Shown here: piece after piece, positions 8,907 through 18,360 of the stretch
Layout: each line of letters begins with the position of its first letter
Position numbering within the stretch: position 1 is the stretch's first letter
Assembly (NCBI GenBank): GCA_008180335.1
Contig: VTEF01000004.1
Location: 280,713 to 344,712, forward strand
DNA: 64,000 nt
From: Priestia megaterium
GTDB taxonomy: Bacteria; Bacillota; Bacilli; Bacillales; Bacillaceae_H
Reading direction: 5' to 3'
Position numbers and translations under genes: made by a program
Notes under the pieces: model-generated
Databases searched by the model: none
Told to the model about the DNA's origin: nothing
What the model saw: only the letters and a program-made list of their open reading frames with translations

Positions 8907-9251
8907 ATGAAAAAATTTGGATTGGTACTTGCTGGGATCGTTGCAGCTGCTGTACTTTTAGCGAACGTGGGCCCAATGCTGGCTCTTGCCATCAGCTTAG
9001 GTATTTTATACATCGCTTTTAAAGGATTTATAAAGGCGGAAACAAAGTTTAAAAAAGGTCTATGGGGAGCTATTGGAGTTATTGTTGTATTTGCAGCTGT
9101 ATCAAATTTACCTGCGATCATCGGCGTATTAGCCGGAGTTGTTCTTTATATGGTCTATAAAAAGTGGAATAGTGATAAGGAGACCGTAAGAGAAGAAGCA
9201 GATCCATTTAAAAATTTTGAAAAACAGTGGGCAGAATTAAATAGACATTAA
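8907..9251 (+). CDS. liaI: LiaI-like membrane anchor protein
   Basis: 114-residue small membrane protein with hydrophobic segments at about residues 4-35 (FGLVLAGIVAAAVLLANVG and LALAISLGILYIAF) and 50-80 (GAIGVIVVFAAVSNLPAIIG), then a charged tail ending DPFKNFEKQWAELNRH. In B. subtilis LiaI anchors the PspA-type protein LiaH to the membrane under cell-wall stress. The ATG at 8907 follows AAGGAGG by eight bases; the earlier in-frame ATG lacks a site. Twenty bases separate it from liaH, so the two form an operon. The name rests mainly on size, topology and neighbours, since LiaI sequences diverge quickly. Confidence 0.85.
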   Translation: MKKFGLVLAGIVAAAVLLANVGPMLALAISLGILYIAFKGFIKAETKFKKGLWGAIGVIVVFAAVSNLPAIIGVLAGVVLYMVYKKWNSDKETVREEADPFKNFEKQWAELNRH

Positions 9252-9271
9252 TCATGAAGGAGTCGATTATA

Positions 9272-9895
9272 ATGAGAAACCTATTCACACGAGTAAAAGA
9301 AACAATTTCAGCTGATATCCATCAGTTATTAGATCAGAAAGAACAAAAGAATCCAATTGTAGCATTAAATCATTATTTAAGACAATGTGAACAAGAGACA
9401 GAACGAGTTAGGAAGTTAGTCGAACGTCAATACCTATTAAAAGAACAATTTATTCGCGAATATCAATCGGCAGAAGCAATGAAGGAAAAGCGCAAGCAGC
9501 AAGCAGAGGTAGCAATGCGTGCGGAAGAAAGTGAATTGCATGAATTTGTGATGAAAGAGTATGCACACTATGAAGAACGCGCAAATCGCTTAAAAGAGTC
9601 ATTGCAACACACTGTTAAGCAATTAGATGAACTTGAACACAAATATGAGGAAATGAAGCATAAGTTAAAAGATATGCATATTCGTCGAATGGAATTGATG
9701 GGACGTGAAAATGTCGCTCGTGCCAATCATCGAATGAATCATGTATTAAAAGATCACCGCATTTCAATGGGTTCATTTACACAGTTTGAAGAAATGGAAG
9801 GCTATATTGATCGATTAGAGCATCAAATTAACACAGACTATTACCGTCAGACAATCGATAGTAAAATTGCAGCTCTAGAAAAAGAAGTAAAATAA
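9272..9895 (+). CDS. liaH: LiaH, PspA/IM30-family membrane-protection protein
   Basis: 207-residue PspA/IM30 family protein, almost entirely coiled coil, opening with the amphipathic stretch MRNLFTRVKETISADIHQLL that binds membranes. DQKEQKNPIVALNHYLRQCE is the conserved start of the long hairpin. Such proteins assemble into large rings or rods on damaged membranes. The ATG at 9272 is used because GAAGGAGT lies just upstream; the frame from 9254 begins inside that ribosome site. A terminator directly after the gene separates it from liaFSR. Confidence 0.93.
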   Translation: MRNLFTRVKETISADIHQLLDQKEQKNPIVALNHYLRQCEQETERVRKLVERQYLLKEQFIREYQSAEAMKEKRKQQAEVAMRAEESELHEFVMKEYAHYEERANRLKESLQHTVKQLDELEHKYEEMKHKLKDMHIRRMELMGRENVARANHRMNHVLKDHRISMGSFTQFEEMEGYIDRLEHQINTDYYRQTIDSKIAALEKEVK

Positions 9896-9936
9896 TCATA
9901 AATTTATTCTATCTTTTAGATTAAACATGGTATTCT

Positions 9937-9965
9937 AAAAAAGGCGTAGGTTTCTGCGTCTTTTT
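9937..9965 (+). terminator. Terminator between liaH and liaF
   Basis: AAAAAGGCGTAG GTTT CTGCGTCTTTTT: twelve-base stem with two G-U pairs and a tetraloop. It would uncouple the highly inducible liaIH from the sensor genes. Confidence 0.8.
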
Positions 9966-10015
9966 ACTGTAATTTGTACGACATACGCAACGTATAGGAG
10001 AGAGGAGGAATCAGT

Positions 10016-10744
10016 ATGAAACATATGAATAAAACAGATTATTTCAATTTTATCATCGTGTGTAGCCTATTTGTATTATTTATTGAAATTGTTTTTTTTC
10101 ATAGCGCTTTTATTTTCTCTGCTCTCGTTGCCGGTGCTTTTATTTACGTTGGTCGAAAGAAATTGCCTAAAACATCAGGGAAAATTTTATTTTGGATAGG
10201 TACTATCGGTTTACTCTTAAATGTACTTCATACGGTAGCTTTTAAATTTTTGCTTATCGCACTGTTTATTTATTATATTGTAAAGTTTATGAAGTCTAAA
10301 AAAAATCCTGCTTATTTGGGGCCTTTAAAAAATAAGTCAAATAATTCTAAAGATGTGCTTATCAGCTCGCAGCCCATTATGAAAAATGCTCTATTTTCCC
10401 GTCAAAGGACAGCTGAATCTGTTTTCGAATGGAGTGATGTCAATATTCAAAGTGTGTGGGGGGACATTGTCATTGACTTAAGCTACACGGTGCTGCCTAA
10501 AGGCGAGTCTGTTATTTTCATTCGTCACTTTGCTGGAAACATTAAATTGTTTGTTCCATATGAAACAGAAGTATCAATCAACCACTCAACGATGGCAGGG
10601 TCTGTCACAATTTTTGAAGAGCACCAACCCTTTTCCTTTAATCAAAATATTTGTATGCAGACAGAGGGGTTTGAAGAAGCTGTTCAGAAGGTGAAGATTA
10701 TGATTTCTGTAGCAGTTGGAGATTTAGAGGTGAAACGAATATGA
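10016..10744 (+). CDS. liaF: LiaF, membrane inhibitor of LiaS
   Basis: 242-residue LiaF. Four hydrophobic N-terminal segments (from [19 protein letters not shown] to [15 protein letters not shown]) are followed by a soluble domain of the LiaF C-terminal type beginning near [20 protein letters not shown], with the repeated G-[DN]-[IV]-x-[LI] beta-helix pattern ([20 protein letters not shown]). LiaF keeps the LiaS kinase off until envelope stress occurs. AGGAGG seven bases upstream supports the ATG. Its stop overlaps the liaS start (ATGA), indicating translational coupling. Confidence 0.93.
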   Translation: MKHMNKTDYFNFIIVCSLFVLFIEIVFFHSAFIFSALVAGAFIYVGRKKLPKTSGKILFWIGTIGLLLNVLHTVAFKFLLIALFIYYIVKFMKSKKNPAYLGPLKNKSNNSKDVLISSQPIMKNALFSRQRTAESVFEWSDVNIQSVWGDIVIDLSYTVLPKGESVIFIRHFAGNIKLFVPYETEVSINHSTMAGSVTIFEEHQPFSFNQNICMQTEGFEEAVQKVKIMISVAVGDLEVKRI

Positions 10745-11766
10745 GTATCATTCAACGACAGCTGTTATGGGGGATTAACGTCGCTTTTTTTACATTTGTA
10801 GTCGTAATGGTCAGTGTATTCGTTGCTTTTCCATTAGCTAATTGGGAGGATTTATGGGAAAGGGAAGTATTGGATGTTCCTTTTATTTTATTAGCTATTA
10901 GCAGCAGTCTGACAGTTGGTAGTGTAGTCGGAGGAATTTCTGGGGTTTTATGGCGCCAACAATGGTTAGTTATTGATAACCGCCTGTATGAGATTAAAAA
11001 TAGTCAGTATCGAAAAATGAAGGTGAAACCAGTTGCTCAAGAGGTGGCATCTGTTTTAGCAGGCTTAGATAAAGTGCAAGAGTTAATAACAGAACAAGCA
11101 AAACAATCGCAGAAGATGGCTACTGAAAAAGCAGAAGATCAACAGAAACAAGTTCAGGAGATTGTGTTGCAAGAGCGAAATCGGTTAGCAAGAGAGTTAC
11201 ATGATTCAGTTAGTCAACAATTATTTGCAGCTTCGATGCTAATGTCAGCTATTACCGAAACAAAAGAAGTTAGTGATGATGAAATAGAAATGAAGCAACT
11301 AAAGATGGTCGAACAAATGATTAATCAGTCCCAATTAGAAATGCGAGCATTATTACTACACCTTAGACCGGCGGCTTTAAAAGATAAGTCTCTTCAAGAA
11401 GGAATTAAGGAATTAATGATTGAACTATCTCAAAAAGTCCCAATGGAACTTGTGTGGAATGTGGAAGAATTCGTTCTAGATAAAGGTATTGAAGACCACT
11501 TGTTTCGAATTGTACAGGAATCGATTTCAAATACGCTTCGCCATTCAAAAGCCCATACAGTGAATGTTCTTCTTGTCCAACGAGATGATTTAATTATTTT
11601 AAGGGTGGTTGATGATGGGGTTGGGTTTAATGTAGAACAGGAAAAAGTCGGGTCCTATGGTTTACACAATATGTATGAGCGAGCGATTGAAATAGGCGGG
11701 ACATTAAAGATTGTCAGTTTGCCTAATAAAGGTACAAAATTAGAAGTGAAGGTGCCTTTAGTGTAA
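10741..11766 (+). CDS. liaS: LiaS sensor histidine kinase
   Basis: 341-residue NarL-type (HisKA_3) intramembrane-sensing kinase. Two membrane segments lie in the first 75 residues with only a short loop between them, followed by a HAMP-like linker. The phospho-acceptor is H154 in [20 protein letters not shown]. The ATPase domain shows NTLRHSKA (N box) and VVDDGVGFN (G1), then [12 protein letters not shown]. It phosphorylates LiaR when cell-wall antibiotics such as bacitracin or lipid II binders are present. Start overlaps the liaF stop; liaR follows after 36 bases. Confidence 0.95.
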   Translation: MSIIQRQLLWGINVAFFTFVVVMVSVFVAFPLANWEDLWEREVLDVPFILLAISSSLTVGSVVGGISGVLWRQQWLVIDNRLYEIKNSQYRKMKVKPVAQEVASVLAGLDKVQELITEQAKQSQKMATEKAEDQQKQVQEIVLQERNRLARELHDSVSQQLFAASMLMSAITETKEVSDDEIEMKQLKMVEQMINQSQLEMRALLLHLRPAALKDKSLQEGIKELMIELSQKVPMELVWNVEEFVLDKGIEDHLFRIVQESISNTLRHSKAHTVNVLLVQRDDLIILRVVDDGVGFNVEQEKVGSYGLHNMYERAIEIGGTLKIVSLPNKGTKLEVKVPLV

Positions 11767-11802
11767 GAAGTATCAGGTATTATATTATTGGAGATGAATT
11801 AC

Positions 11803-12429
11803 ATGATTAATGTATTGCTAGTCGATGATCATGAAATGGTCCGAATTGGGGTAGCAGCTTATTTGTCTGCGCAAACAGATATTAATGTAGTAGCGGAAGC
11901 CTCGAATGGAAAACAAGCTGTAGACTTGGCGTTAAGACATCGTCCTGACATTATCTTAATGGATTTAGTGATGGATGGAATGGATGGCATTGAAGCGACG
12001 AGAGGTATTATTGAACAGTGGAAAGAAGCGAAAATTATTATTGTGACGAGCTTTCTAGATGATGAAAAAGTATATCCCGCTTTAGAAGCAGGTGCATCCA
12101 GCTACTTGCTAAAAACATCAAAAGCAAGCAAAATTGCAGATGCAATTCGTGCTACATATCAAGGAGAAGTCGTCTTAGAACCAGAAGTAACAGGAAAAAT
12201 GATGACAAAAATGCGCAAGCCTTTATCACCGCACGAGCAGCTTACTAGCCGTGAAATGGAAATTTTGTTACTCGTTGCTCAAGGAAAATCTAATCAAGAA
12301 ATTGCAGATGAACTATTCATTGCTTTAAAAACTGTCAAAACACATGTAAGTAATATATTAAGCAAATTGGATGTGCAAGATCGTACACAAGCAGTAATTT
12401 ACGCATTTAAAAATAAACTCGTGCGCTAA
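11803..12429 (+). CDS. liaR: LiaR response regulator
   Basis: 208-residue NarL/FixJ-type regulator. The receiver domain has the acidic pair VDDHEMVR, phospho-acceptor D54 in IILMDLVMDG, and the switch Thr plus Lys in VTSF...LLKTSKAS. The C-terminal LuxR-type helix-turn-helix reads LTSREMEILLLVAQGKSNQEI. Its expected target is the liaIH promoter upstream. The ATG at 11803 follows GGAG by nine bases and puts the first strand MINVLLVDDHE at the N-terminus; the frame from 11788 adds five unlikely residues. Confidence 0.95.
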   Translation: MINVLLVDDHEMVRIGVAAYLSAQTDINVVAEASNGKQAVDLALRHRPDIILMDLVMDGMDGIEATRGIIEQWKEAKIIIVTSFLDDEKVYPALEAGASSYLLKTSKASKIADAIRATYQGEVVLEPEVTGKMMTKMRKPLSPHEQLTSREMEILLLVAQGKSNQEIADELFIALKTVKTHVSNILSKLDVQDRTQAVIYAFKNKLVR

Positions 12430-12468
12430 AAGTTACTATTCATTTTGGATAGTAGCTTATTTTTTTAT
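12428..12468 (+). terminator. Terminator after liaR
   Basis: AAGTTACTATTC / GGATAGTAGCTT stem (G-U pairs tolerated) followed by seven T. Confidence 0.8.
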
Positions 12469-12522
12469 GAAAGAGACTGTTTTTTTAAGGAATTTCATTA
12501 TAGAATGATGATAGCGCTTAAT

Positions 12523-12538
12523 TTGCTAGCGTTTACTT
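12523..12538 (+). promoter_or_regulatory. Degenerate cre-like site before the alpha-glucosidase gene
   Basis: TTGCTAGCGTTTACTT matches the CcpA consensus WTGNAARCGNWWWCAWW with two mismatches at conserved A positions. Catabolite control of a maltose-type glucosidase would make sense, but the match is imperfect. Confidence 0.35.
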
Positions 12539-12566
12539 GAATGTATTGTTGTGAGGAGTTGAACAA

Positions 12567-14234
12567 ATGGAAAAGAAATGGTGGAAAGAAGCTGTTGCTT
12601 ATCAAATTTATCCACGTAGCTTTATGGATTCAAATGGAGATGGAATTGGTGATATTCAAGGTGTCATCTCAAAATTAGACTATTTAAAAGACCTTGGGAT
12701 TGATGTAATTTGGATTTGCCCGATTTATCAATCGCCAAATGATGATAATGGTTATGATATTAGTGACTATAAAGATATTATGAATGATTTTGGCACAATG
12801 GAAGATTTTGATCAGTTGTTAGCTGAAATTCATAAGCGTGATATGAAATTAATTATGGATTTAGTTATCAACCATACATCTGATGAGCATCCTTGGTTTG
12901 TGGAATCACGTTCTTCAAAAGATAATCCGTATCGTGATTACTATATTTGGCATGAAGGAAAAGATGGAAAAGAGCCAAATAACTGGGAATCAATTTTTAA
13001 TGGATCGGCATGGGAATTTGATGAACAGACAAAAGAATATTATTTACATGTATTTTCAAGAAAGCAGCCTGATTTGAACTGGGAAAATGAAGTAGTAAGA
13101 CATGAACTTTATAACATGGTGAATTGGTGGTTAGATAAAGGAATTGATGGTTTCCGCGTCGATGCCATTTCTCATATTAAAAAATTACCTGGATTTCCGG
13201 ACTTGCCAAATCCAGAAGGCTTAGATTATGTCCCATCATTTGAAGGACATATGAACCGCCCAGGTATTCAAGAGCATTTAAAAGAATTAAAAGAAAAAAC
13301 GTTCGCCAAATATGATATTATGACAGTGGGTGAAGCAAACGGCGTAACGTGGGATAGTGCTGACGAATGGGTAGGCGCTGAAAACGGTAAGTTTGATATG
13401 ATCTTCCAATTTGAGCATATGAGCTTATGGGACAAAGGCGATACAAATCCGCTTGATTTAAAAGAGTTAAAAACGATTTTAACAAATTGGCAAAAAGGCT
13501 TAGAAAAAGTAAACGGCTGGAATGCACTTTACTTAGAAAACCATGACCAAATTCGTTCGATTAATAAGTTTGGCAGCATGGAATATCGTGAAGAAAGTGC
13601 AAAATGTTTAGCTGCTCTTTATTTCTTAATGCAAGGAACACCATTTATTTATCAAGGTCAAGAAATCGGCATGACAAATGTAAAGTTTGACTCGATTGAA
13701 GACTACAACGATGTGGGTATGGTGAACTATTATCGTATCCAACGTGAAAAAGGCCGTCCGCATGAAGAGATTATGAAAGTAATTTGGGAAACAGGTCGAG
13801 ATAATTCACGTACACCAATGCAATGGAATGTTGAAAAAAATGCAGGCTTCTCAACCGGAACTCCTTGGATGAAAGTAAATCCAAACTATGTTGACATTAA
13901 CGTAGAGCAACAAATAAACGATGAACAGTCCATTTTCCATTTCTATAAAAAGTTAGTAGCTGTTCGTAAACAGCATGAAGTATTAATTTATGGCTCATAT
14001 GATTTATTACTAAAAGAAGATCCAGCTATCTATGCGTATACACGTACATTAGAGAATCAAACTGCTGTTGTCATTTGTAACATGTCTCAACAAGAACAGG
14101 AATTTAAACTGCCTGCTAATGTGACGTTTGAGCAAGAAGAGTTATTAGTAAATAACTATGAGGTACGAGCTGGGGAAAGTGTAAAAGAATTTACATTACG
14201 ACCTTATGAAACACGCGTTTATTTGTTAGCATAA
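12567..14234 (+). CDS. GH13 alpha-glucosidase, likely alpha-1,4-specific
   Basis: 555-residue cytosolic exo-acting glucosidase of family GH13 (subfamily 31, oligo-1,6-glucosidase/maltase group). Catalytic triad seen: nucleophile D199 in GFRVDAIS, acid/base E256 in MTVGEANG, and D327 in LENHDQIRS; region I is DLVINHTSDEHPWF. The residue after the nucleophile is Ala (A200). In this group Val there goes with alpha-1,6 cleavage and Ala with alpha-1,4, so I infer a maltase-like preference, which leaves the product name open between alpha-glucosidase and oligo-1,6-glucosidase. Single gene with its own terminator, no sugar transporter beside it. GAGGAG site upstream of the ATG. Confidence 0.93.
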   Translation: MEKKWWKEAVAYQIYPRSFMDSNGDGIGDIQGVISKLDYLKDLGIDVIWICPIYQSPNDDNGYDISDYKDIMNDFGTMEDFDQLLAEIHKRDMKLIMDLVINHTSDEHPWFVESRSSKDNPYRDYYIWHEGKDGKEPNNWESIFNGSAWEFDEQTKEYYLHVFSRKQPDLNWENEVVRHELYNMVNWWLDKGIDGFRVDAISHIKKLPGFPDLPNPEGLDYVPSFEGHMNRPGIQEHLKELKEKTFAKYDIMTVGEANGVTWDSADEWVGAENGKFDMIFQFEHMSLWDKGDTNPLDLKELKTILTNWQKGLEKVNGWNALYLENHDQIRSINKFGSMEYREESAKCLAALYFLMQGTPFIYQGQEIGMTNVKFDSIEDYNDVGMVNYYRIQREKGRPHEEIMKVIWETGRDNSRTPMQWNVEKNAGFSTGTPWMKVNPNYVDINVEQQINDEQSIFHFYKKLVAVRKQHEVLIYGSYDLLLKEDPAIYAYTRTLENQTAVVICNMSQQEQEFKLPANVTFEQEELLVNNYEVRAGESVKEFTLRPYETRVYLLA

Positions 14235-14261
14235 TGTAAAATGAGCAAACGATTGCACTAA

Positions 14262-14297
14262 AAAAGTGTCCCTTTAGTATAAAGGGGCATTTTTTTT
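14262..14297 (+). terminator. Terminator after the alpha-glucosidase gene
   Basis: TGTCCCTTTA / TAAAGGGGCA stem with a three-base loop and eight T. Confidence 0.85.
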
Positions 14298-14416
14298 CAA
14301 AGTAGAATACCTGTTAGTTGTACGATGAAAATTCCATGAAAACTTTGACTCGCAGAACGGGATATGGTACTTTTACACGTAGTATTGATAATTAGAGAGC
14401 AGAATGAGGTTGAAAA

Positions 14417-15559
14417 ATGGCAAAATATAAAATTATTGCAACATCAGCAATGGGTATTGAAGCACTTGTGGCAAAAGAAGTGCGTGCGCTTGGATATGAA
14501 TGCGAAGTGGAAAACGGAAAAGTAATCTTTGAAGGAGACGAGTTAGCGATTGCGCGTTGTAACTTGTGGCTTCGTACAGCTGACCGTATTAAAGTGCAAG
14601 TTGGTCAATTTAAAGCTCGTACATTTGATGAATTGTTTGAAAAGACAAAAGCATTAAACTGGGGGGATTACTTGCCAGTAAATGCTCAGTTTCCGGTGTC
14701 AGGAAAATCGGTGAAATCAAAATTATTTAGTGTTTCAGATTGTCAAAGTATTGTTAAAAAAGCAATTGTCGACAAAATGAAAAGACACTACAAAATCACC
14801 ACGGGATGGCTAGAGGAAACAGGCTCAACGTTTAAAATTGAAGTAGCTTTATTAAAAGATATTGCCACGATTACAATTGATGCGAGTGGAGCTGGTTTGC
14901 ATAAACGCGGCTATCGTGTCGGACAAGGTGATGCTCCTTTAAAGGAAACGCTAGCAGCAGCATTAGTGATGCTAACGCCGTGGAATCCGAATCGACCATT
15001 AGTTGATGTTTTTTGTGGGTCAGGTACAATTGCAATTGAAGCAGCTTTAATTGGCCAAAACATTGCACCTGGTTTTAATCGTGATTTTATTTCAGAAGAA
15101 TGGCCTTGGATGACAGCTGATATTTGGGATAAAGCACGAGAAGAAGCAGAAGATGTAGCTAACTATGATCAAGAATTAGACATCGCAGGACATGATATTG
15201 ATCATCGCATGGTAAAAATTGCTGAACAAAACGCATTTGAAGCAGGGCTTGGGGAATTAATTCAATTTAAACAAATGCAAGTTCGTGATTTTACGATATC
15301 TAAACAGTACGGCGTTATTATTGGCAATCCGCCTTACGGAGAGCGTCTAAGTGACCGGCCGTCTGTTGAAAAAATGTATGCTGAAATGGGAGATGCATTC
15401 ACGAAGCTTGATACTTGGTCCGTATTTATGCTTACATCTCATGAGCAATTTGAACAATATTATGGTAAAAAAGCGACAAAAAAACGTAAATTATTTAATG
15501 GTTTTATTAAAACGGATTATTATCAATATTGGGGACCGCGCCCGCCAAGAAATGATTGA
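14417..15559 (+). CDS. ypsC: YpsC, THUMP-domain 23S rRNA guanine-N2 methyltransferase family
   Basis: 380-residue class I SAM-dependent RNA methyltransferase of the RlmL N-terminal type. Residues about 45-155 form a THUMP RNA-binding domain after a small N-terminal ferredoxin-like part (MAKYKIIATSAMGIEALVAK). The methyltransferase domain has LVDVFCGSGTIAIEAAL (SAM-binding motif I) and the N-methylation signature GVIIGNPPYGERL. Members modify a guanine N2 in 23S rRNA; which position this protein targets is not shown. GAGGTTGAAAA upstream is a modest ribosome site. Followed by its own terminator. Confidence 0.93.
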   Translation: MAKYKIIATSAMGIEALVAKEVRALGYECEVENGKVIFEGDELAIARCNLWLRTADRIKVQVGQFKARTFDELFEKTKALNWGDYLPVNAQFPVSGKSVKSKLFSVSDCQSIVKKAIVDKMKRHYKITTGWLEETGSTFKIEVALLKDIATITIDASGAGLHKRGYRVGQGDAPLKETLAAALVMLTPWNPNRPLVDVFCGSGTIAIEAALIGQNIAPGFNRDFISEEWPWMTADIWDKAREEAEDVANYDQELDIAGHDIDHRMVKIAEQNAFEAGLGELIQFKQMQVRDFTISKQYGVIIGNPPYGERLSDRPSVEKMYAEMGDAFTKLDTWSVFMLTSHEQFEQYYGKKATKKRKLFNGFIKTDYYQYWGPRPPRND

Positions 15560-15601
15560 TGAACAAATTGAAAGAGTATCGAATGGATGCTTGTACAGCA
15601 A

Positions 15602-15646
15602 AGCCAAGTTTCTTTTTAAAAAAGAGACTTGGCTTATTTTTTCCCC
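15602..15646 (+). terminator. Terminator after ypsC
   Basis: AGCCAAGTTTCTTTTT pairs with AAAAAGAGACTTGGCT, followed by a T-rich tail. Confidence 0.9.
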
Positions 15647-15787
15647 GTTCAACGGATAGGCGAACTTTTACTGCGAGGCCGTTAAGTTAGAGATGAAGAA
15701 AATCTCACTGTATAACCTACGCATAAAATTTCCTGAATTTGTATAAAATGATAGCGTATTGTTTTTAGAGAGAAGGAGAGGATTAAG

Positions 15788-15973
15788 ATGGTCAATCATA
15801 ATCAACAATTCATGATGATTCGTCAGGCGCTAGAACGCAGTTATGCAATGTTGCAACAAGGAGAAGAAATTTCCCCTGTTACACTTTCACAATTAGAGGA
15901 AGCGAAAGCAGAGTATGAGGCAGCTTTAAATTTTGTATCGTCAACTGACTCTCGATTTAACTCTCTTTCTTAA
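15788..15973 (+). CDS. Small helical protein of unknown function
   Basis: 61 residues, predicted as two helices (NQQFMMIRQALERSYAMLQQ and TLSQLEEAKAEYEAALNFVS) with a serine-rich end. AAGGAG about ten bases before the ATG supports translation, and the gene has its own terminator downstream. No family recognised with confidence. It is similar in style to the 90-residue DUF2564-like protein encoded at 34205, but I see no clear homology. Confidence 0.75.
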   Translation: MVNHNQQFMMIRQALERSYAMLQQGEEISPVTLSQLEEAKAEYEAALNFVSSTDSRFNSLS

Positions 15974-16046
15974 CTAATGAATAGGCTATAGTCTTACAAC
16001 GATTTTCTCTTTCATGTAAACGTAATAACGGTAGCTTCTATTAGAA

Positions 16047-16077
16047 AGTTCTACATAAATTGTGTAGAACTTTTTTA
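16047..16077 (+). terminator. Terminator after the 61-residue gene
   Basis: AAGTTCTACA / TGTAGAACTT stem, A/T loop, six T. Confidence 0.85.
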
Positions 16078-16198
16078 TCGTATTAATCATTGACAATTTC
16101 ATATCAATGGTCAATAATTAAGTTTTGCTTGAACTAATAATTAATAAAGATAAGAAGATAGATTGATTACATTTACATAGATGAAGGAGTCATTATCG

Positions 16199-18139
16199 AT
16201 GATGAGAGAGCGATTACCTTTTACAATTGAACGAGACGAGAATTTTTTTGACAAGTTGAATGAGTGGATTGGGGATGTATTTTATGATCATCTTCCAGAT
16301 GCAGGACTAGAACTGCGAGATGAACAGATTTTTATGGCTTTTCAGATTGAGCGTGCATTTAAAGAGAAGAATGTTATTTTTGCTGAAGCAGGTGTAGGAA
16401 CAGGAAAAACAATCGTTTATCTTTTATATGCAATTTGTTATGCACGTTATATAGGCAAGCCTGCCATTATTGCCTGTGCTGACGAAACATTAATTGAACA
16501 GCTCGTTAAAGAAGAAGGGGATATTGCAAAGCTATCTAAAATTTTAGGAATAAACATGGATGTGCGCCTTGCCAAATCCCAGGATCAATATTTGTGCTTG
16601 AAAAAATTAGATGCGGTTACAAGCCGTACAGATAATGAAAACATCGAAGAAATTTATGATACATTACCTGATTTTGTTCATGATCATAGCGGAATGCAAT
16701 CGTTCTATCATTATGGGGATCGAAAAGAATATCCACATTTAACGGATGAAGAGTGGAATCAAGTAAACTGGGATTCTTTTCAAGACTGTTCATCATGCGA
16801 ACAGCGTCATCGATGTGGTTTAACGCTATCGCGTGATTATTATCGCAAAGCAAGCGATCTTATTATTTGTTCACATGATTTTTATATGGAGCATATTTGG
16901 ACATATGAAGCTAGAAAGCGTGAAGGACAGTTGCCGCTTTTACCGGAAAGTAGCTGTGTCGTATTTGATGAAGGCCATTTATTAGAATTTGCCGCACAAA
17001 AGGCATTAACATATCGAATTAAAGAAGATACGCTTGAAAATTTATTGACACGTTTGCTTGAAAATGATGTTCGTGAAGAATTTGCTGTTAAAATCGAGCA
17101 TGCAATTGATGTATACGCAATGTTCTTTGATCGTTTGAGTGAAGCGAGCACAAGCATTATTGGTTCAAATCGCAAGCAAGTTACTAGAACAGATGGACTC
17201 CAAAAAGTTGGCAAAGAATTGCTTTCTTTATTAGAACATATGGGCAATGAACTTGTATTTGAAAGTGAAACGTATACGGTTGATGAATATACGCTGCGAA
17301 TTGTAGATGAATATTTAGATCAGATTGATTATTCGCTTCGCTTATTTATGGATCATGAAAACGCGATTTATTGGGTTGAAGAGAACGATTGGCAACTAAC
17401 ATTAGTTATTATGCCGCAAGCCGTTAAAGATGTATTAAAAGAGCGAGTATTTGCCAAAAAAATTCCTTATATATTTACATCTGCAACGCTCTCAGACAAT
17501 CAATCTTTTGATTACTTAGCGTATAGTCTCGGAATTGCAAAACCGCTATCATTTTCTGTTGAATCACCATTTAACTATGATGAACAAATGAGTATTACAC
17601 TGAAGACAGTTTCAGAGAGTGAAGAAGCATTTGCTGAAAAATTCGCATATACAGTTCAACAATTAGAAAAAACAAACGGGCGCGCATTATTGTTATTTAA
17701 TAATAAAGAAGAGTTAGTCGCATTTAAACGTGCATCGAAGGAATTATCAAACTACACATTTTTATTTGAAGGCGATCAAGAGATTAGTAAATTAGTTGCT
17801 CAATTCCAGCGCGAAGAAGAAACGGTTCTATGTGCAGTTCATTTGTGGGAAGGCCTCGACATTCCAGGACCAGCATTATCAAATGTCATTATTTGGTCTC
17901 TGCCTTATCCGCCAAATGACCCTGTATTTGAAGCGAAGCGAAAGCAAGTAGCTGAGCCATTCTGGGAAGCTGATATGCCTTATATGCTGCTTCGCTTAAA
18001 GCAGGGGGTCGGACGCTTAATTCGCTCTCATGAAGATAAAGGAATCATTACAATTTTTATTCCAGAACAAACAGATGAAAAAGTCATTTCAATTATTGAA
18101 CAAAATTTACCTACCAAAGTAGCTAAATCAACTAAATAA
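16199..18139 (+). CDS. ypvA: YpvA, DinG/XPD-like ATP-dependent helicase
   Basis: 646-residue superfamily 2 helicase of the XPD/DinG branch. Walker A AEAGVGTGKT, Walker B VVFDEGHLLE, and motif VI LLRLKQGVGRLIRS near the C-terminus. Between motifs I and II a cysteine set (QYLCLKK, then DCSSCEQRHRC) matches the four-cysteine iron-sulfur cluster of XPD-like enzymes, implying 5'-to-3' DNA unwinding. Physiological role in Bacillus not established. The ATG at 16199 is chosen because GAAGGAGT lies eight to nine bases upstream; ATG 16181 would be part of that site, and ATG 16202 is an equal alternative. Ends before a terminator at 18225. Confidence 0.93.
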   Translation: MMRERLPFTIERDENFFDKLNEWIGDVFYDHLPDAGLELRDEQIFMAFQIERAFKEKNVIFAEAGVGTGKTIVYLLYAICYARYIGKPAIIACADETLIEQLVKEEGDIAKLSKILGINMDVRLAKSQDQYLCLKKLDAVTSRTDNENIEEIYDTLPDFVHDHSGMQSFYHYGDRKEYPHLTDEEWNQVNWDSFQDCSSCEQRHRCGLTLSRDYYRKASDLIICSHDFYMEHIWTYEARKREGQLPLLPESSCVVFDEGHLLEFAAQKALTYRIKEDTLENLLTRLLENDVREEFAVKIEHAIDVYAMFFDRLSEASTSIIGSNRKQVTRTDGLQKVGKELLSLLEHMGNELVFESETYTVDEYTLRIVDEYLDQIDYSLRLFMDHENAIYWVEENDWQLTLVIMPQAVKDVLKERVFAKKIPYIFTSATLSDNQSFDYLAYSLGIAKPLSFSVESPFNYDEQMSITLKTVSESEEAFAEKFAYTVQQLEKTNGRALLLFNNKEELVAFKRASKELSNYTFLFEGDQEISKLVAQFQREEETVLCAVHLWEGLDIPGPALSNVIIWSLPYPPNDPVFEAKRKQVAEPFWEADMPYMLLRLKQGVGRLIRSHEDKGIITIFIPEQTDEKVISIIEQNLPTKVAKSTK

Positions 18140-18193
18140 ATAAAACTAGGTGAAGGATTCAGTTATCCCGATTCAACGGGTAGTACATTCCTG

Positions 18194-18212
18194 CTGATTG
18201 AAGTTTCACTTT
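18194..18212 (+). repeat. Dispersed intergenic repeat, copy A
   Basis: CTGATTGAAGTTTCACTTT, about 55 bases past the ypvA stop. Core of a motif found six times in intergenic DNA of this window. Confidence 0.6.
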
Positions 18213-18224
18213 CTTTTCTAGAAA

Positions 18225-18253
18225 GAGCACTGTATAACATACAGTGCTTTTTT
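18225..18253 (+). terminator. Terminator after ypvA
   Basis: AGCACTGTAT AAC ATACAGTGCT, ten-base perfect stem, then six T. Confidence 0.9.
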
Positions 18254-18360
18254 GTCTATATTCATTGTTTTCTTTGAATAAAAAGAATATTCAGATATAC
18301 AGTGTAATATCATTATGCTAAAATAATGAAGAAATGGAAAAAGATAAAGGGGGAATTGCA

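Noticed and set aside
15351..15659. 102-codon ORF overlapping the end of ypsC
   Set aside because: Out-of-frame overlap with a conserved gene and its terminator.
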